DNA of 64,000 bases from JAIOQJ01 sp963718635 (GCA_963718635.1 OY970367.1:6262001-6326000), one strand, 5' to 3'. Positions 47,431-57,110 are shown, counted from the stretch's first letter. Translations and numbers: made by a program. The notes: generated by a model not told the origin, from the sequence alone.

Positions 47431-48738
47431 CTAAACGAACTTCGTCACGCCTGGAACCGCGACCACCGGGGTCTCAAACTCGCCCCACTCCAGCTTCTTG
47501 GGCATCAAGTCTTCCTTGGAGTCAAGCATCTGCTTCCAAGTGAGCTTTTTGCCGGTGTAGGCGCACTCGCGGCCCATGATGGCCATCAAGGTGCTGAGAG
47601 CGGCGTTTTCACCATCGTTGACGATCGTCCCTTTGCGGATTGCGGCAAAGAGTTCGTTGTGCTCGTTTTGATACATCGCGCCGAAGTCGTGGTTGCCGGG
47701 CCATCTCCAGGCCTTCGGACCTTGGATTTCATGGGACATCAGTTCGGCCGAGCCGTTCGACCCGGTGATCTTGTCCGAGACGTCGTTCGCGCAGTTCTTC
47801 ATCTGGCGGCAATTGAGCAGCACCTTCGCGCCGCTGGCGAACTCATAGGCGATGCTAAAGTGATCGAAGATGTGCCCGAACTTGGGATCGGTGCGCTGCT
47901 GCCGTCCTCCGGTTCCTATCGCCGACACGGGCACTTCGTCTTTCAAAACCCAGCGGGCTTTATCGATATTGTGAATCGCTTGCTCGACGATGTGATCGCC
48001 CGAGAGCCAGTTGAAGTAAATCCAGTTGCGGATCTGGTATTCCAACGGGCTCCATTTCGGATCAGCCCCGCGATGCCAAAGTTCGCCCGTCAAATAGTTG
48101 GCCTGGATAACAAGCGGCTTGCCGATCGCTCCATCGTGAATGCGGGCGACGGTATCGCGTTTGGCCGCATCATACCGGTAGCAGAAACCCGAACAGAGAT
48201 TGAGTTTTTTCTTAGCAGCCAGTTGGGCCGAGGCGATGACCGAGCGAACGCCCGAGGCATCGACCGCAACCGGCTTCTCGCAGAAAACGTGCTTGCCCGC
48301 ATCGATGGCGGCCTGCAGTTGCACCGGTCGAAAGCCAGGCGAAGTGCAAAGCAGAACCACATCCACATCGGTTTGCAGCAGTTTCTGATAGCCGTCGAAC
48401 CCGGTGAATGACGTCTCCGGCGTGACCGCAACCTTGGCGGCAACACCTTCTTTGGGCCGAAGAATGTTTCTGAGGCTTTCCTGCAGCCGATCCTCGAAGA
48501 GATCGCAGATGGCGGTGAGCTTGACATTTTGGTCCGCGCGGAGGGCGTTGATGACAGCGCCCGTTCCGCGGCCGCCGGCGCCAATCAACCCGATCTTGAT
48601 GGTGTCGCTCCCGGCCGCATGGACGCCGCCGACAGCTAAGGCCGACGCGGCGACTGTGGCTGCCGAATAGGTGAGGAAATCGCGACGCGTCGAGTTACTC
48701 AGGCCGTTGACGGCAGCAAGTTGATCGGGAACGCTCAT
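47431..48738 (-). CDS. Tat-exported Gfo/Idh/MocA family oxidoreductase
   Basis: The 435-residue protein starts at 48738 with AAAGG upstream. It has a long Tat-type signal (STRRDFLTYSAATVAASALA) and the NAD(P) motif IGLIGAGGRGTG. FCEKPVAVD holds the conserved EKP lysine, and a CSGFCYRYD segment follows. The C-terminal domain is typical of the large planctomycete exported set. An upstream frame to 48861 is not signal-like. It is followed in the same direction by the TIM-barrel protein, together resembling keto-sugar modules. Confidence 0.9.
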   Translation of the reverse strand: MSVPDQLAAVNGLSNSTRRDFLTYSAATVAASALAVGGVHAAGSDTIKIGLIGAGGRGTGAVINALRADQNVKLTAICDLFEDRLQESLRNILRPKEGVAAKVAVTPETSFTGFDGYQKLLQTDVDVVLLCTSPGFRPVQLQAAIDAGKHVFCEKPVAVDASGVRSVIASAQLAAKKKLNLCSGFCYRYDAAKRDTVARIHDGAIGKPLVIQANYLTGELWHRGADPKWSPLEYQIRNWIYFNWLSGDHIVEQAIHNIDKARWVLKDEVPVSAIGTGGRQQRTDPKFGHIFDHFSIAYEFASGAKVLLNCRQMKNCANDVSDKITGSNGSAELMSHEIQGPKAWRWPGNHDFGAMYQNEHNELFAAIRKGTIVNDGENAALSTLMAIMGRECAYTGKKLTWKQMLDSKEDLMPKKLEWGEFETPVVAVPGVTKFV

Positions 48739-49275
48739 TGTTAAACCTTTCATAACGGCGGAAATTGACTTAGGCTTGGCGGAAGAGGGCGATTGCATCC
48801 GGTTCAAAATCGATTGCCGGGAGACCGATAAAAACGCGATACGGCGAGTGGCGACTGACATCTGGCAGCGGCATGCACAAACTGTCTGCTACTAATTATC
48901 TTTGTCGAGCTTCGATTTGGGTCGATTGTACAAGAATTCAAGAGAATGTACTCATTAATGAGAAAGATTTCTGCTCCGTATCTTCGTAAGATGGGTGAAG
49001 GTTTCGCGAAACCGACCGCGTGACCCAGTGAACTGGCGAGCACGGAAAATCTAAGTTCCGCAAGCTTTCAGCCGGATTCTATGAAATCAACGGCGCGGCG
49101 CCCTGGCAGGCAACGGTTTTATCGCTCCGAACGGCAGCAACAGGTTGACCGTCAACAATGGCGGCACGATCCAAGGCAGCACCGCGGGCAATTACTGCAC
49201 GTTGGCCGTGAACAGCGACGTGACTCGAGATCGAACAGGCGCCTGATTGAAATTCTAATTGTGAGACCGCTAACC
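48739..49275. other. Gene-poor interval with a possible beta-helix gene remnant
   Basis: Most of this 537-bp interval shows nothing. From about 49106 to 49245 the plus strand reads AGNGFIAPNGSNRLTVNNGG, then TIQGSTAGNYCTLAVNSDV. This is a Gly/Asn-rich repeat style seen in secreted beta-helix or adhesin proteins. No start or domain is complete, so it may be the last trace of a deleted gene or chance. Confidence 0.3.
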
Positions 49276-50121
49276 ATGTTCCGTGCAATTACAGTTTTGG
49301 CCATTCTGGCATTGGTGGCCCGGCCTTCCTTCGCCAATGAAAAGCTTAAAGGGATTGCATGCCGCTCCGTGCATCTCAATTATCCAGCCCCTGAAGGAAC
49401 AGTTTTTTACAATGAAGTGACCGTAGGCAAATCCGCCGCCGGCACTTATTTCTGCGTCTGCGGTTGGGGCAAAGGTTACTACGGCATTCAAGAAAAGGCC
49501 GACGGGAAGACACTCCTCATTTTCTCCGTCTGGGATCCGGGTGCGCAGAACGATCCGAAAGCGGTGAAAGACGAAGTTCGCGTAAAAATGCTGCATCAGG
49601 GTAAAGACGTGCGCGTGGGCCGTTTCGGCAACGAAGGAACCGGCGGCCAATCCTTTTACGACTATGATTGGAAAGTCGGGCAGACACTTCGATTGATGGT
49701 CAAAGCCGCTCCGGATGGCGAGACACGCACCGCTTACAGCGGCTACTTCTTTCATCCGGAAAAGAAAGAGTGGCTCCATCTGGTCACGTTCTCAACGATC
49801 GCCAAGGGGGCGCTGCTGAACGGTTACTATTCGTTCGTCGAGGATTTTCGGCGCAATAAGATATCCGCCACTGAAGAACGGGATGCGCTTTTTGGCAACG
49901 GTTGGGTGCTCAACAAAGAAGGGAAGTGGGTCGCTCTCGAAAAGGCCCGATTTACTGGCGACGCCAATCCAGTAACCAATATCAACGCTAAAATTCTGAA
50001 GGATCGCTTCTATCTCGGCACCGGCGGCGAGATCAAGAACGACGACACCAAGTTATCAGAGTCAATGACCATGCCTCGAAAAGCTCAACCGCCTGAAGAT
50101 GTCAAAGAGATCTTGAAGTAA
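49276..50121 (+). CDS. Secreted DUF3472-like protein
   Basis: The 281-residue protein has a signal peptide (MFRAITVLAILALVARPSFA). The DUF3472 core follows: ACRSVHLNYPAPEGTVFYNE, FCVCGWGKGYYGIQEK, LIFSVWDPG, GGQSFYDYDWKVGQTLRLMV and ETRTAYSGYFFHPEKKEWLH. The last 90 residues match the usual tail (RRNKISATEERDALFGNGWV). Beta-sandwich proteins of this type often stand beside sugar-modifying genes, and a carbohydrate role is likely. An in-frame extension to 49081 has no signal and is rejected. Confidence 0.85.
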   Translation: MFRAITVLAILALVARPSFANEKLKGIACRSVHLNYPAPEGTVFYNEVTVGKSAAGTYFCVCGWGKGYYGIQEKADGKTLLIFSVWDPGAQNDPKAVKDEVRVKMLHQGKDVRVGRFGNEGTGGQSFYDYDWKVGQTLRLMVKAAPDGETRTAYSGYFFHPEKKEWLHLVTFSTIAKGALLNGYYSFVEDFRRNKISATEERDALFGNGWVLNKEGKWVALEKARFTGDANPVTNINAKILKDRFYLGTGGEIKNDDTKLSESMTMPRKAQPPEDVKEILK

Positions 50122-50194
50122 GCGCAGCCGAACCGCGTAAGCGCTTAGGTGATTGTCGAACATGCTAATTGATTTATCACGTAAAGGAACATCG

Positions 50195-51520
50195 ATGAAC
50201 AACGTGAATATGCTTACTCGCCGGGCTGCATTGAAAAGCCTAGGCGCTGCTGCCCTCGGTGCCGCGAATGGTCCTTCGCGCCACGCGGCGGCTCCCAGTG
50301 CAACGTTGTTGCACGCCAGTATCGGCGGCGGTGGGATGGCGATGTCGGACATCAGGTCGCTGACCGCCAGCAAGCATTTAAAGCTTGTCGCCGTCGCGGA
50401 AGTTGATGAAAACCAGATCGCGGAACTGAAGAAGCGGTTCCCGGACGTCAAGATTTATAGTGATTGGCGCATCTTGCTGGACAAAGAGAAGAGCATTGAT
50501 TCAGTGAATGTCAGCACGCCCGATCACATGCATGCATCAATTGCCATGCGCGCGCTACAACTCGGCAAGCACGTTTACTGTCAAAAGCCTCTGACGCAGA
50601 CTATCTATGAAGCCAGACAACTGACGAAGACCGCCGCCGACAAGAAGCTCGTCACGCAGATGGGCATTCAGATTCACTCGTCTGAAGCGCATCGCGCGGT
50701 TGTCGAGATCGTACACAGCGGCGCCATCGGCATGGTCAAGCAAGTGCATAGCTGGTGCGCCAAGGGCTGGGGAGACAATTCCAACCGCCCAAATCGGAAC
50801 GACCCGATTCCCAAAGGTTTCGATTGGGATCTCTGGCTCGGTGTCGCCGAAGCTCGTCCCTTCATCGACAAAGGTTATTACCATCCCGGCAACTGGAGAA
50901 AACGGCTCGATTTCGGCACCGGCACTTTCGGCGACATGGGCTGTCACATTCTCGACCCGGTGTTTGGTTCCTGCGCTTTCACCTCGCCCAACTCCATCGA
51001 AGCCGATGGCGATAAGCCGTCCGACGACGGGTGGGGCCTCAACTGCCACGTGAAATACGTTTTCCCCGAAACGAAGTACGCGGTCGATAAATGTGAACTG
51101 CACTGGAGTCACGGCAACATGAGGCCCCCGGCCGATGTCCAGAAGCTGATTGGCGATCGCAAATTGCATCCACACGGTTCGATCTTTATCGGCGAGAAGG
51201 GCGTGCTCTATTCGCCGTATATTGCCGCCCCGATCCTGCTGCCGGAAGAGAAGTTCACTGAGTACAAGATGCCCAAGCCGGGCGGAGCGGATCACTATCT
51301 CCAGTTTGTCGAAGCGGTGCGAGGCAATGACAAGGCATCCGCCCCGTTCGCCTATGCTGGTCCATTGACCGAAATGGTCTTGCTCGGCTGTCTGGCGACT
51401 CGCTTTCCGAATGTTCCATTGCAGTTCGATACGGCAACCTTGAAAGTCACGGGCCACGACAACGCTCAGACCCATGTGCGCCGAACATACCGCAAGGGCT
51501 GGGAAGTCGAAGGGCTATAA
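50195..51520 (+). CDS. Tat-type exported Gfo/Idh/MocA family oxidoreductase
   Basis: The 441-residue protein starts at 50195 with AAGGA eight bases upstream. Its N-terminus (MLTRRAALKSLGAAALGAAN) is Tat-like. The nucleotide-binding loop reads HASIGGGGMA, and YCQKPLTQT replaces EKP by QKP, as in the 2812-4173 protein. The segments SIAMRALQLGKHVYCQKPLT, NRPNRNDPIPKGFDWDLWLG and GTFGDMGCHILD match the exported subfamily. It lies 73 bp after the DUF3472 gene, probably in one transcript. Confidence 0.9.
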   Translation: MNNVNMLTRRAALKSLGAAALGAANGPSRHAAAPSATLLHASIGGGGMAMSDIRSLTASKHLKLVAVAEVDENQIAELKKRFPDVKIYSDWRILLDKEKSIDSVNVSTPDHMHASIAMRALQLGKHVYCQKPLTQTIYEARQLTKTAADKKLVTQMGIQIHSSEAHRAVVEIVHSGAIGMVKQVHSWCAKGWGDNSNRPNRNDPIPKGFDWDLWLGVAEARPFIDKGYYHPGNWRKRLDFGTGTFGDMGCHILDPVFGSCAFTSPNSIEADGDKPSDDGWGLNCHVKYVFPETKYAVDKCELHWSHGNMRPPADVQKLIGDRKLHPHGSIFIGEKGVLYSPYIAAPILLPEEKFTEYKMPKPGGADHYLQFVEAVRGNDKASAPFAYAGPLTEMVLLGCLATRFPNVPLQFDTATLKVTGHDNAQTHVRRTYRKGWEVEGL

Positions 51521-51552
51521 TATCAAGTGACATTGGCGCCCAACGACTCTCT

Positions 51553-52026
51553 TCATTCCTGCTCAACAACGTAATAACAACCCGGAGGCAATACGGAAGA
51601 TGGGCCGTTAACGATGCCCGAAATGATGAGTTTGATCGTGCGCTCACCATCTTGCAGCAGGTCTCGGGCAGCCAATAAACACTGCCTTAAAACAAAGAAA
51701 AAGTATGCAAGATGGTCGATATGCCCATGGTCGAACTGAACAAAACGGCCAAGGGCTAAATCAACAGCGGCTTTTTGCGAAAGATCAATTTCAATCTTCC
51801 AAGGCGAGTCGTCCATACTGTCCGGCACATCAACCTCCGGAAATAAGTTATCTTTTAACTGGAGTCTATGGAAAAGACCCGGGGCCACCGTCCAACGGTC
51901 GAGGTACTGGTAAAACAACAACGTTGACTTTGAGATAGACCTTCCTTCGGCAGCTAATGGGACAATCACCGCATCGTACTGTAGGTCATCGACCTGAAGA
52001 TCAATTGTAATTATTGACGTGGCCAT
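51553..52026 (-). CDS. Unknown protein (157 aa)
   Basis: I do not recognise this protein. From the Met at 52026 it reads MATSIITIDLQVDDLQYDAV, then SPWKIEIDLSQKAAVDLALG, QFDHGHIDHLAYFFFVLRQC and ends LPPGCYYVVEQE. It has no signal peptide and one short hydrophobic helix. The upstream start at 52077 is possible. It stands between a convergent oxidoreductase and a co-directional secretin-like gene. Confidence 0.45.
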   Translation of the reverse strand: MATSIITIDLQVDDLQYDAVIVPLAAEGRSISKSTLLFYQYLDRWTVAPGLFHRLQLKDNLFPEVDVPDSMDDSPWKIEIDLSQKAAVDLALGRFVQFDHGHIDHLAYFFFVLRQCLLAARDLLQDGERTIKLIISGIVNGPSSVLPPGCYYVVEQE

Positions 52027-52117
52027 TTGCTCTCGTTTGTCACTCGGCGTTGAACGTCTCATCACGCTCTGAGCCAAACAGAGCGTGAATGATTGCTTCC
52101 CAATTACCGTGCCAAAA

Positions 52118-53515
52118 TCACGGCCCTTTCGATCCGCTGAGCCGGTCGCATTTCAAATTTGATGGTGAATTAGTGAACCAGAAGCGTGCCTTTTCCTCGC
52201 GGATTTGCCGGAAGTCCTCGGACTGTTGCAGCAACTGGCGCATCCGAACGTTCGGGTCGCTGTCGTAACTGTTTATTGGAAATGGTCGACGGACTAAGTC
52301 GACAAAGATTTCCAGACTCGAAATGGCTGTCTGAACGAAAGTTTCGGCAATCCTGCGCCCGACGCTATCAGGCGCAACAACCGCAACCGGCGTGGGTTCA
52401 ATTTCCGGCACCGTCGGCATTGCGCTCGAAACAGGACAGCAACCAGGCGCTACGCTCGGCAAGGGCTTCGGCAACGGCACACCGCTGTTTTGCATCTCGA
52501 TGATCACGCGGTCGCTGACCTGATTCCGCTTCAGAAAAAGAATGTCCTCCGTGGCAATCGTAAACTTAGCGCCCGTGATGCGCAACTGGTTCAGGATGAC
52601 CTCGTCGGAAATTCCGCTGCTAGCCAAGGCCGCGACGTCGGCAAGGTTCATCGTTGGCGTTTGCGCTTTGATTGTGGCGCTGGCAGTGACAATCTCTTTT
52701 TTCTCGAGCGGATAAACGAGTTCTGCCGTGATGAGCATAACGAGTTCGCGCTCGCCCTTTACCATCTCCTGCAAGTCGCAGAATCGAGCAAAGAACGATC
52801 GCTCGCCCGGCTGGCACTTTATGAAGCCAGTGAAGGCAAGAACCTGGCCAGCGCGAATGTCGAAGGTCGATTCCAGGCTTTGAGTTATTAGTTCCGGAAG
52901 GCCTTTCGCTGCGGCGGCGATGTCGCCTTTGCTTTCAACAGCTTGCAAGTAGATATTGATCCGATCATTGGCACTAATGGTCGGCGTGAACGAAACTTGC
53001 AATCCATAAGGGATGTACTGCGTGCGCAAATTTCGTTCGCCAGTCACGACGATTGGGAATTGGCCGCCGGATTGGAACGATGCCGACTGACCGTTCAATG
53101 CAATCAATGTTGGCTCTGCCACGATGCGGGCAAGACCCATTTTCTTGAGCGTTTCGATAGCGGCTGCGAACTTGCCATCTTTGGCGATACCGAATCCCTT
53201 GGCGGCACCGTCGTTGCTAAATTGCAACCCAATCGCACGGCCGGCACTGCGATCGACTTCGGCGACTATGGCTTTGAGCGCGACTTGCCGTTTGTCAGCC
53301 ACATTAGACTTTTTTACGGCGTTTGTTTCGTTATAGTTTTCGGAAATTTCGCGGTCCTTGCAGCCATTCACCCATGGCTCTGCTCGCTTCTTGCTCGCGA
53401 CAACCGGAGCCTTCTTCGGCTCTTCTTTTGGCACAATTGTCGCAGGTTCCTCCGAATTAACCAGTGGCACGAAGCTGAGCGCGAGCGCAACCACAAACAG
53501 AATACGCATCTTCAT
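52118..53515 (-). CDS. Lone secretin-domain protein
   Basis: The 465-residue protein starts at 53515 (GGAGGG upstream) with a signal peptide (MKMRILFVVALALSFVPLVN). Residues 80-260 form a secretin-type domain: QVALKAIVAEVDRSAGRAIG, then ARIVAEPTLIALNGQSASFQ, GGQFPIVV, IPYGLQVSFTPTISANDRIN and DIRAGQVLAFTGFIK. This resembles CpaC/type II secretin cores. The C-terminal half is unlike secretins, with helical repeats and a Cys-containing Pro-rich stretch. No pilus or secretion gene is nearby, so transport is doubtful; it may be one of the many free secretin-like proteins of Planctomycetes. Confidence 0.75.
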   Translation of the reverse strand: MKMRILFVVALALSFVPLVNSEEPATIVPKEEPKKAPVVASKKRAEPWVNGCKDREISENYNETNAVKKSNVADKRQVALKAIVAEVDRSAGRAIGLQFSNDGAAKGFGIAKDGKFAAAIETLKKMGLARIVAEPTLIALNGQSASFQSGGQFPIVVTGERNLRTQYIPYGLQVSFTPTISANDRINIYLQAVESKGDIAAAAKGLPELITQSLESTFDIRAGQVLAFTGFIKCQPGERSFFARFCDLQEMVKGERELVMLITAELVYPLEKKEIVTASATIKAQTPTMNLADVAALASSGISDEVILNQLRITGAKFTIATEDILFLKRNQVSDRVIIEMQNSGVPLPKPLPSVAPGCCPVSSAMPTVPEIEPTPVAVVAPDSVGRRIAETFVQTAISSLEIFVDLVRRPFPINSYDSDPNVRMRQLLQQSEDFRQIREEKARFWFTNSPSNLKCDRLSGSKGP

Positions 53516-53733
53516 ACCGACACCCTCCGGAGTGGAGAAGGAGATTTCATGTGACGGGGGAAGATAGCGAGTTATGGAATAGGTGCAAGGCGAAAGCGTT
53601 CTCAGGCGAGCGAGTCTATCCAGTGGCCGGCAAATTGTGGCGATTTTGGCGAGCAGGGAGTGTCGACGCTCCCTGCCACCAAAACTTCCCAATCCTGTTG
53701 GCTCACTTAGCGCCATCGCCTATCCTTCCCTTA

Positions 53734-54834
53734 ATGGCGAAGAAGAAAAAAATACGCGTTGAGATGCGCAAGAACCGCTCCAAACCGGCACGGCCGAATC
53801 AGTGGACGCGCGGATTTCAAGAGCATGGCTTCGAAGAAAAAGCGACAACTGCCGAAGAGCGCGTGCGCGCCAAGGGCGATCTGTCGCGGCATCGCACGAT
53901 AATGGAAGAGGTTGGAGCGCCCGATGCCGATGGCTGCCTACGCGGTCGGGTCATCAAAGTTTTCGGCTTACAAAGCGTGGTCGAAACAGCCGACGGCCTG
54001 CAGATTCGTTGCGCCATTCGGCGAATGCTCAAGACGATGCTCACCGACGAACGCAGCGCGGTCACTACCGGCGATCTCGTCTGGTTTCGGCCCGACGGAA
54101 ACAACGAAGGGATGATCGAGCGCGTCGAACCCCGGCACGGCGTCCTCACTCGGGCCTCCAAAAAGCGCGAACATGTATTGGTCGCCAACGTCGATCAACT
54201 CTTGATAGTCGTCTCGCTCGTGGAGCCCGATCTCAAGCCGCACTTGATCGATCGTTACCTTGCCTCGGCCGAGATGGGTAAGCTCTCTCCCATCATCTGC
54301 CTGAACAAGGCCGATTTGGCGGAACCTTGGCGGCTGCAACCGCTCGTCGGCGCTTATAGCCAACTCGGCATTCCGACGCTGCTCATGTCGGCCAAGACCG
54401 GGCATGGCCTCGATAGACTTCGTGAATTGCTGCGCAATCGCGCCACCGTGTTTTCCGGCCAAAGCGGAGTCGGGAAATCGTCGTTGTTGAATGCTATTCA
54501 GCCGGGGCTGACTCTGAGAGTTCGCACGGTGAGCGATGTGAATCAGAAAGGCCGTCACACGACGACGACGGCTGAGCTCATCAAACTAGAGTTCGGCGGC
54601 TGGGTGGTAGACACTCCCGGAGTAAGGCAATTACAGCTTTGGGACACGTTGCCCGAAGAAGTCGAAGGTTTCTTTCCGGAGTTTCGCCCCTATGTCACGC
54701 TCTGCGCTTTTCCCGACTGCCTGCATACGCACGAGGATTCCTGCGCGGTCAAGCGAGCGGTGGACAGACAGCAAATCAGCATGAGACGCTATCACAGCTA
54801 TCTCGGCATGCTGAGCGGATCGATGGAAGAGTGA
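53734..54834 (+). CDS. rsgA: Ribosome small-subunit-dependent GTPase A
   Basis: The 366-residue protein starts at 53734 (MAKKKKIRVEMRKNRSKPAR, a basic N-terminus). An OB-fold comes first (GRVIKVFGLQSVVETADG). The circularly permuted GTPase follows, with G4 NKAD, G5 SAKTG, G1 GQSGVGKSSL, a switch region KGRHTTTTAEL and G3 DTPG. The zinc knuckle is CAFPDCLHTHEDSCAV. All motifs are intact and in the permuted order of the family. It matures the 30S subunit in the cytosol. An extension to 53551 is not family-like. Confidence 0.95.
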   Translation: MAKKKKIRVEMRKNRSKPARPNQWTRGFQEHGFEEKATTAEERVRAKGDLSRHRTIMEEVGAPDADGCLRGRVIKVFGLQSVVETADGLQIRCAIRRMLKTMLTDERSAVTTGDLVWFRPDGNNEGMIERVEPRHGVLTRASKKREHVLVANVDQLLIVVSLVEPDLKPHLIDRYLASAEMGKLSPIICLNKADLAEPWRLQPLVGAYSQLGIPTLLMSAKTGHGLDRLRELLRNRATVFSGQSGVGKSSLLNAIQPGLTLRVRTVSDVNQKGRHTTTTAELIKLEFGGWVVDTPGVRQLQLWDTLPEEVEGFFPEFRPYVTLCAFPDCLHTHEDSCAVKRAVDRQQISMRRYHSYLGMLSGSMEE

Positions 54835-54884
54835 TGAGGACTTTGCTAAGAGCGCTGCATGCCATTAAGAAGAGACGACAAAAC

Positions 54885-54983
54885 ATTTGGGACAAAAAAA
54901 TAAGAATGAAATGTTGCAGTCAACCGCCGGCAGCATGGCCGTTCGATCAGCACTGTATTGTTTTTCATTTTTTTGTCCCAAAT
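54885..54983. repeat. Perfect 17-bp inverted repeat with a 65-base loop
   Basis: ATTTGGGACAAAAAAAT at 54885-54901 is exactly complementary to 54967-54983. The left arm follows AGACGACAAAAC, and a CTTTTTGTC half-copy follows the right arm. No gene lies in 54835-55160 apart from the start region of the next gene. It could be an rsgA terminator or a dispersed repeat; the TTTGGGACA text looks like an intergenic repeat family in this group. Confidence 0.65.
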
Positions 54984-55160
54984 CTTTTTGTCGGTGTGTT
55001 TGTTAGCGCCACCTACGGACTAAGAGTATTCAAACTGCTTACTTCGTGCGCGGCTCTTGAATTCTTGAGCGCCTTTGACTCGTCGCCATGTTGATAAGTC
55101 TGATCGTCTTCGATAGTCTTTTTACATCCCCTTTACCCACGTCTTCTCGGAGAACGGCCC

Positions 55161-57110
55161 ATGAGTGTCGCAAAACTTTCACTGCTCCGGCGACTTGCCA
55201 TCGCCCTCGTAATATTGACGGCGGCGCCGGTCGCTACGGGCGCCGAAACAAAATCGAGCGTCGGCTCTTTGTTGACTTCGGACACCGTGGGCTTTCTACA
55301 CGTTCGCTTAGCCGATGTTTGGGATAGTCCGCACTTGGCGTTCTATCGCAAGTTGCTCGGCAGTTTGGGAGCGGAAGAGATCAAGGCCTTTGATCGGCGC
55401 TTTGCCCCCGGGCTTTCGAACATCGAGAGCTTGACCATCGTTATGCCATCGCTGAATATCCGTATGCCGATGCCGGATGGTCGGCCTGTCGGTCAGTCGA
55501 TGCTTTGGGCGATCACGACGAAGCAGCCGGTCGATCGGGTTTCGTTGATCCAAGGCTTGGGGCTGGACGCGCGAACCAAAACACATCATGGCGTCGACTA
55601 TCTCTTTGAAGAAGCCCATTGGGCGGGCATCATGCAGCTCGACCCGACAACTTTGGTTTTTGGCGCCGAGGACTCGATTACCCGCTTGATCGAACAACGC
55701 GAGGCGACGCCAATTGCCGAAAGCACTTTAGCAAAGATCCTGGCACGCGAAGGAAGCAAGCAGGCTGGCCTGTTGGCCGTAAACCCGGCCACGTTCGCCA
55801 CTCCGGAATTTCTTAAAGGCCTGCCTGAGAGCCTACATCCTTTGGTGCAGGCATCGAGCGTCTGGGCCGCCCTTGACTTGAAGCAGGAATCGCATCTTTC
55901 GTTGACATTGGAGTTTGCGAGTCCTGACCGATTGACGGCCGGGAAGGAATCGGTCATTGTACTCCGCAAGATGGCTCACGACCTGATCGATAAAGGCTTG
56001 AAGAGCTTGCAGGATGAAGAGATGCGGGCAACGAAGCGACCGGTTATGAGCCCGTTGGACATGAATGCATCATTCGTTCCAACCATTGGCCGAGCGGCGT
56101 TGAAATACTTGGACGCGAATATGAAAAACCTGGAGTTTGCTGCGCACGAAAACACGCTCAAAGCGTCGTTGAACCTGAGCGAGTTTTTTCCCGCTCATGG
56201 CGACGCGCTTGCGGTCTTGTTGTTCTCGGGCGTGGCGCAATTTGGGGGCAGCTACTACACCAGTTATCACGGCGGCGCCAACGAGGAAATCCCGTATTAC
56301 ATCCGCGACCAGTTCCAACGGCTCTCGACCGCCTTGCTCGCTTATCATGCCGATAAAGGGAATTTTCCGCCGGTTGCACTTTACGACAAAGATGGCAAAG
56401 CCCTGTTGAGCTGGCGCGTGTTGATCCTGCCCTACATGGAGCAACGCCCCGGGGATTTGCCCCAGGAGGGAGACGGTCCGTTTACGGCGGTGAAAGTGCA
56501 GGCATTCAATGAAGTGAAAGGGGGCGGTCAGCCCCCGGTTCAACAGACTTTTGCCGACTTATTCAAACAATTCAAGCTCGATGAACCTTGGGATAGCCTG
56601 CACAATAAAAAACTGATTGAGCGGATGCCACGCCCCTTCCGCATTGAATTCACAGCCACCAACTGGCGGATGCACTTGGAATGGAAGACGGGCGCTCAGG
56701 TTTTCTCCGGGGCCACGACGCTGTTTCCAGGACGAAACGGCGTCAGCAAAGGCCAGGTGCGCGACGGCATTGATTCGACCATAGCGGTTCTCTTTCGCGA
56801 CGATGCAGCTAGCGCCGTGCCTTGGACCAAGCCGGCCGATATCCCGTTTAGTGCTGATAAGCCGCTGCCCAAGTTGTTTCAAATTCCCAGCGCCATGCAG
56901 CAAGTGCCACACATCAACGATTCGTCACGTGTAACGCCGAGTCTGTTTGCCATTATGGCCGATGGTCAGATCCGACGCTTTCCTTCGGACTTCGACGAGA
57001 AAGATTTCAAAGGTCTGATCACGATCAATGGCGGCGAGAAAGTGACGTTGCCCGAGCCGAAACGCAAGCCAGCCGAGTATAAGGAAACGAAGGAATTCAG
57101 GAAGGAGTAA
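55161..57110 (+). CDS. Secreted DUF1559-like protein
   Basis: The 649-residue protein has a signal peptide (LLRRLAIALVILTAAPVATG). A long N-terminal part of mixed alpha/beta follows, with segments like those in planctomycete exported proteins. A DUF1559-type C-terminal module begins about residue 385: RLSTALLAYHADKGNFPPVA, then LSWRVLILPYMEQ, and a late DGIDSTIAVLFRDD and LFAIMADGQIRRF. DUF1559 proteins are hugely expanded in this phylum and have a pilin-like character, although the usual N-terminal pilin helix is absent here. The function is unknown. GGAGAA precedes the ATG. Confidence 0.75.
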   Translation: MSVAKLSLLRRLAIALVILTAAPVATGAETKSSVGSLLTSDTVGFLHVRLADVWDSPHLAFYRKLLGSLGAEEIKAFDRRFAPGLSNIESLTIVMPSLNIRMPMPDGRPVGQSMLWAITTKQPVDRVSLIQGLGLDARTKTHHGVDYLFEEAHWAGIMQLDPTTLVFGAEDSITRLIEQREATPIAESTLAKILAREGSKQAGLLAVNPATFATPEFLKGLPESLHPLVQASSVWAALDLKQESHLSLTLEFASPDRLTAGKESVIVLRKMAHDLIDKGLKSLQDEEMRATKRPVMSPLDMNASFVPTIGRAALKYLDANMKNLEFAAHENTLKASLNLSEFFPAHGDALAVLLFSGVAQFGGSYYTSYHGGANEEIPYYIRDQFQRLSTALLAYHADKGNFPPVALYDKDGKALLSWRVLILPYMEQRPGDLPQEGDGPFTAVKVQAFNEVKGGGQPPVQQTFADLFKQFKLDEPWDSLHNKKLIERMPRPFRIEFTATNWRMHLEWKTGAQVFSGATTLFPGRNGVSKGQVRDGIDSTIAVLFRDDAASAVPWTKPADIPFSADKPLPKLFQIPSAMQQVPHINDSSRVTPSLFAIMADGQIRRFPSDFDEKDFKGLITINGGEKVTLPEPKRKPAEYKETKEFRKE

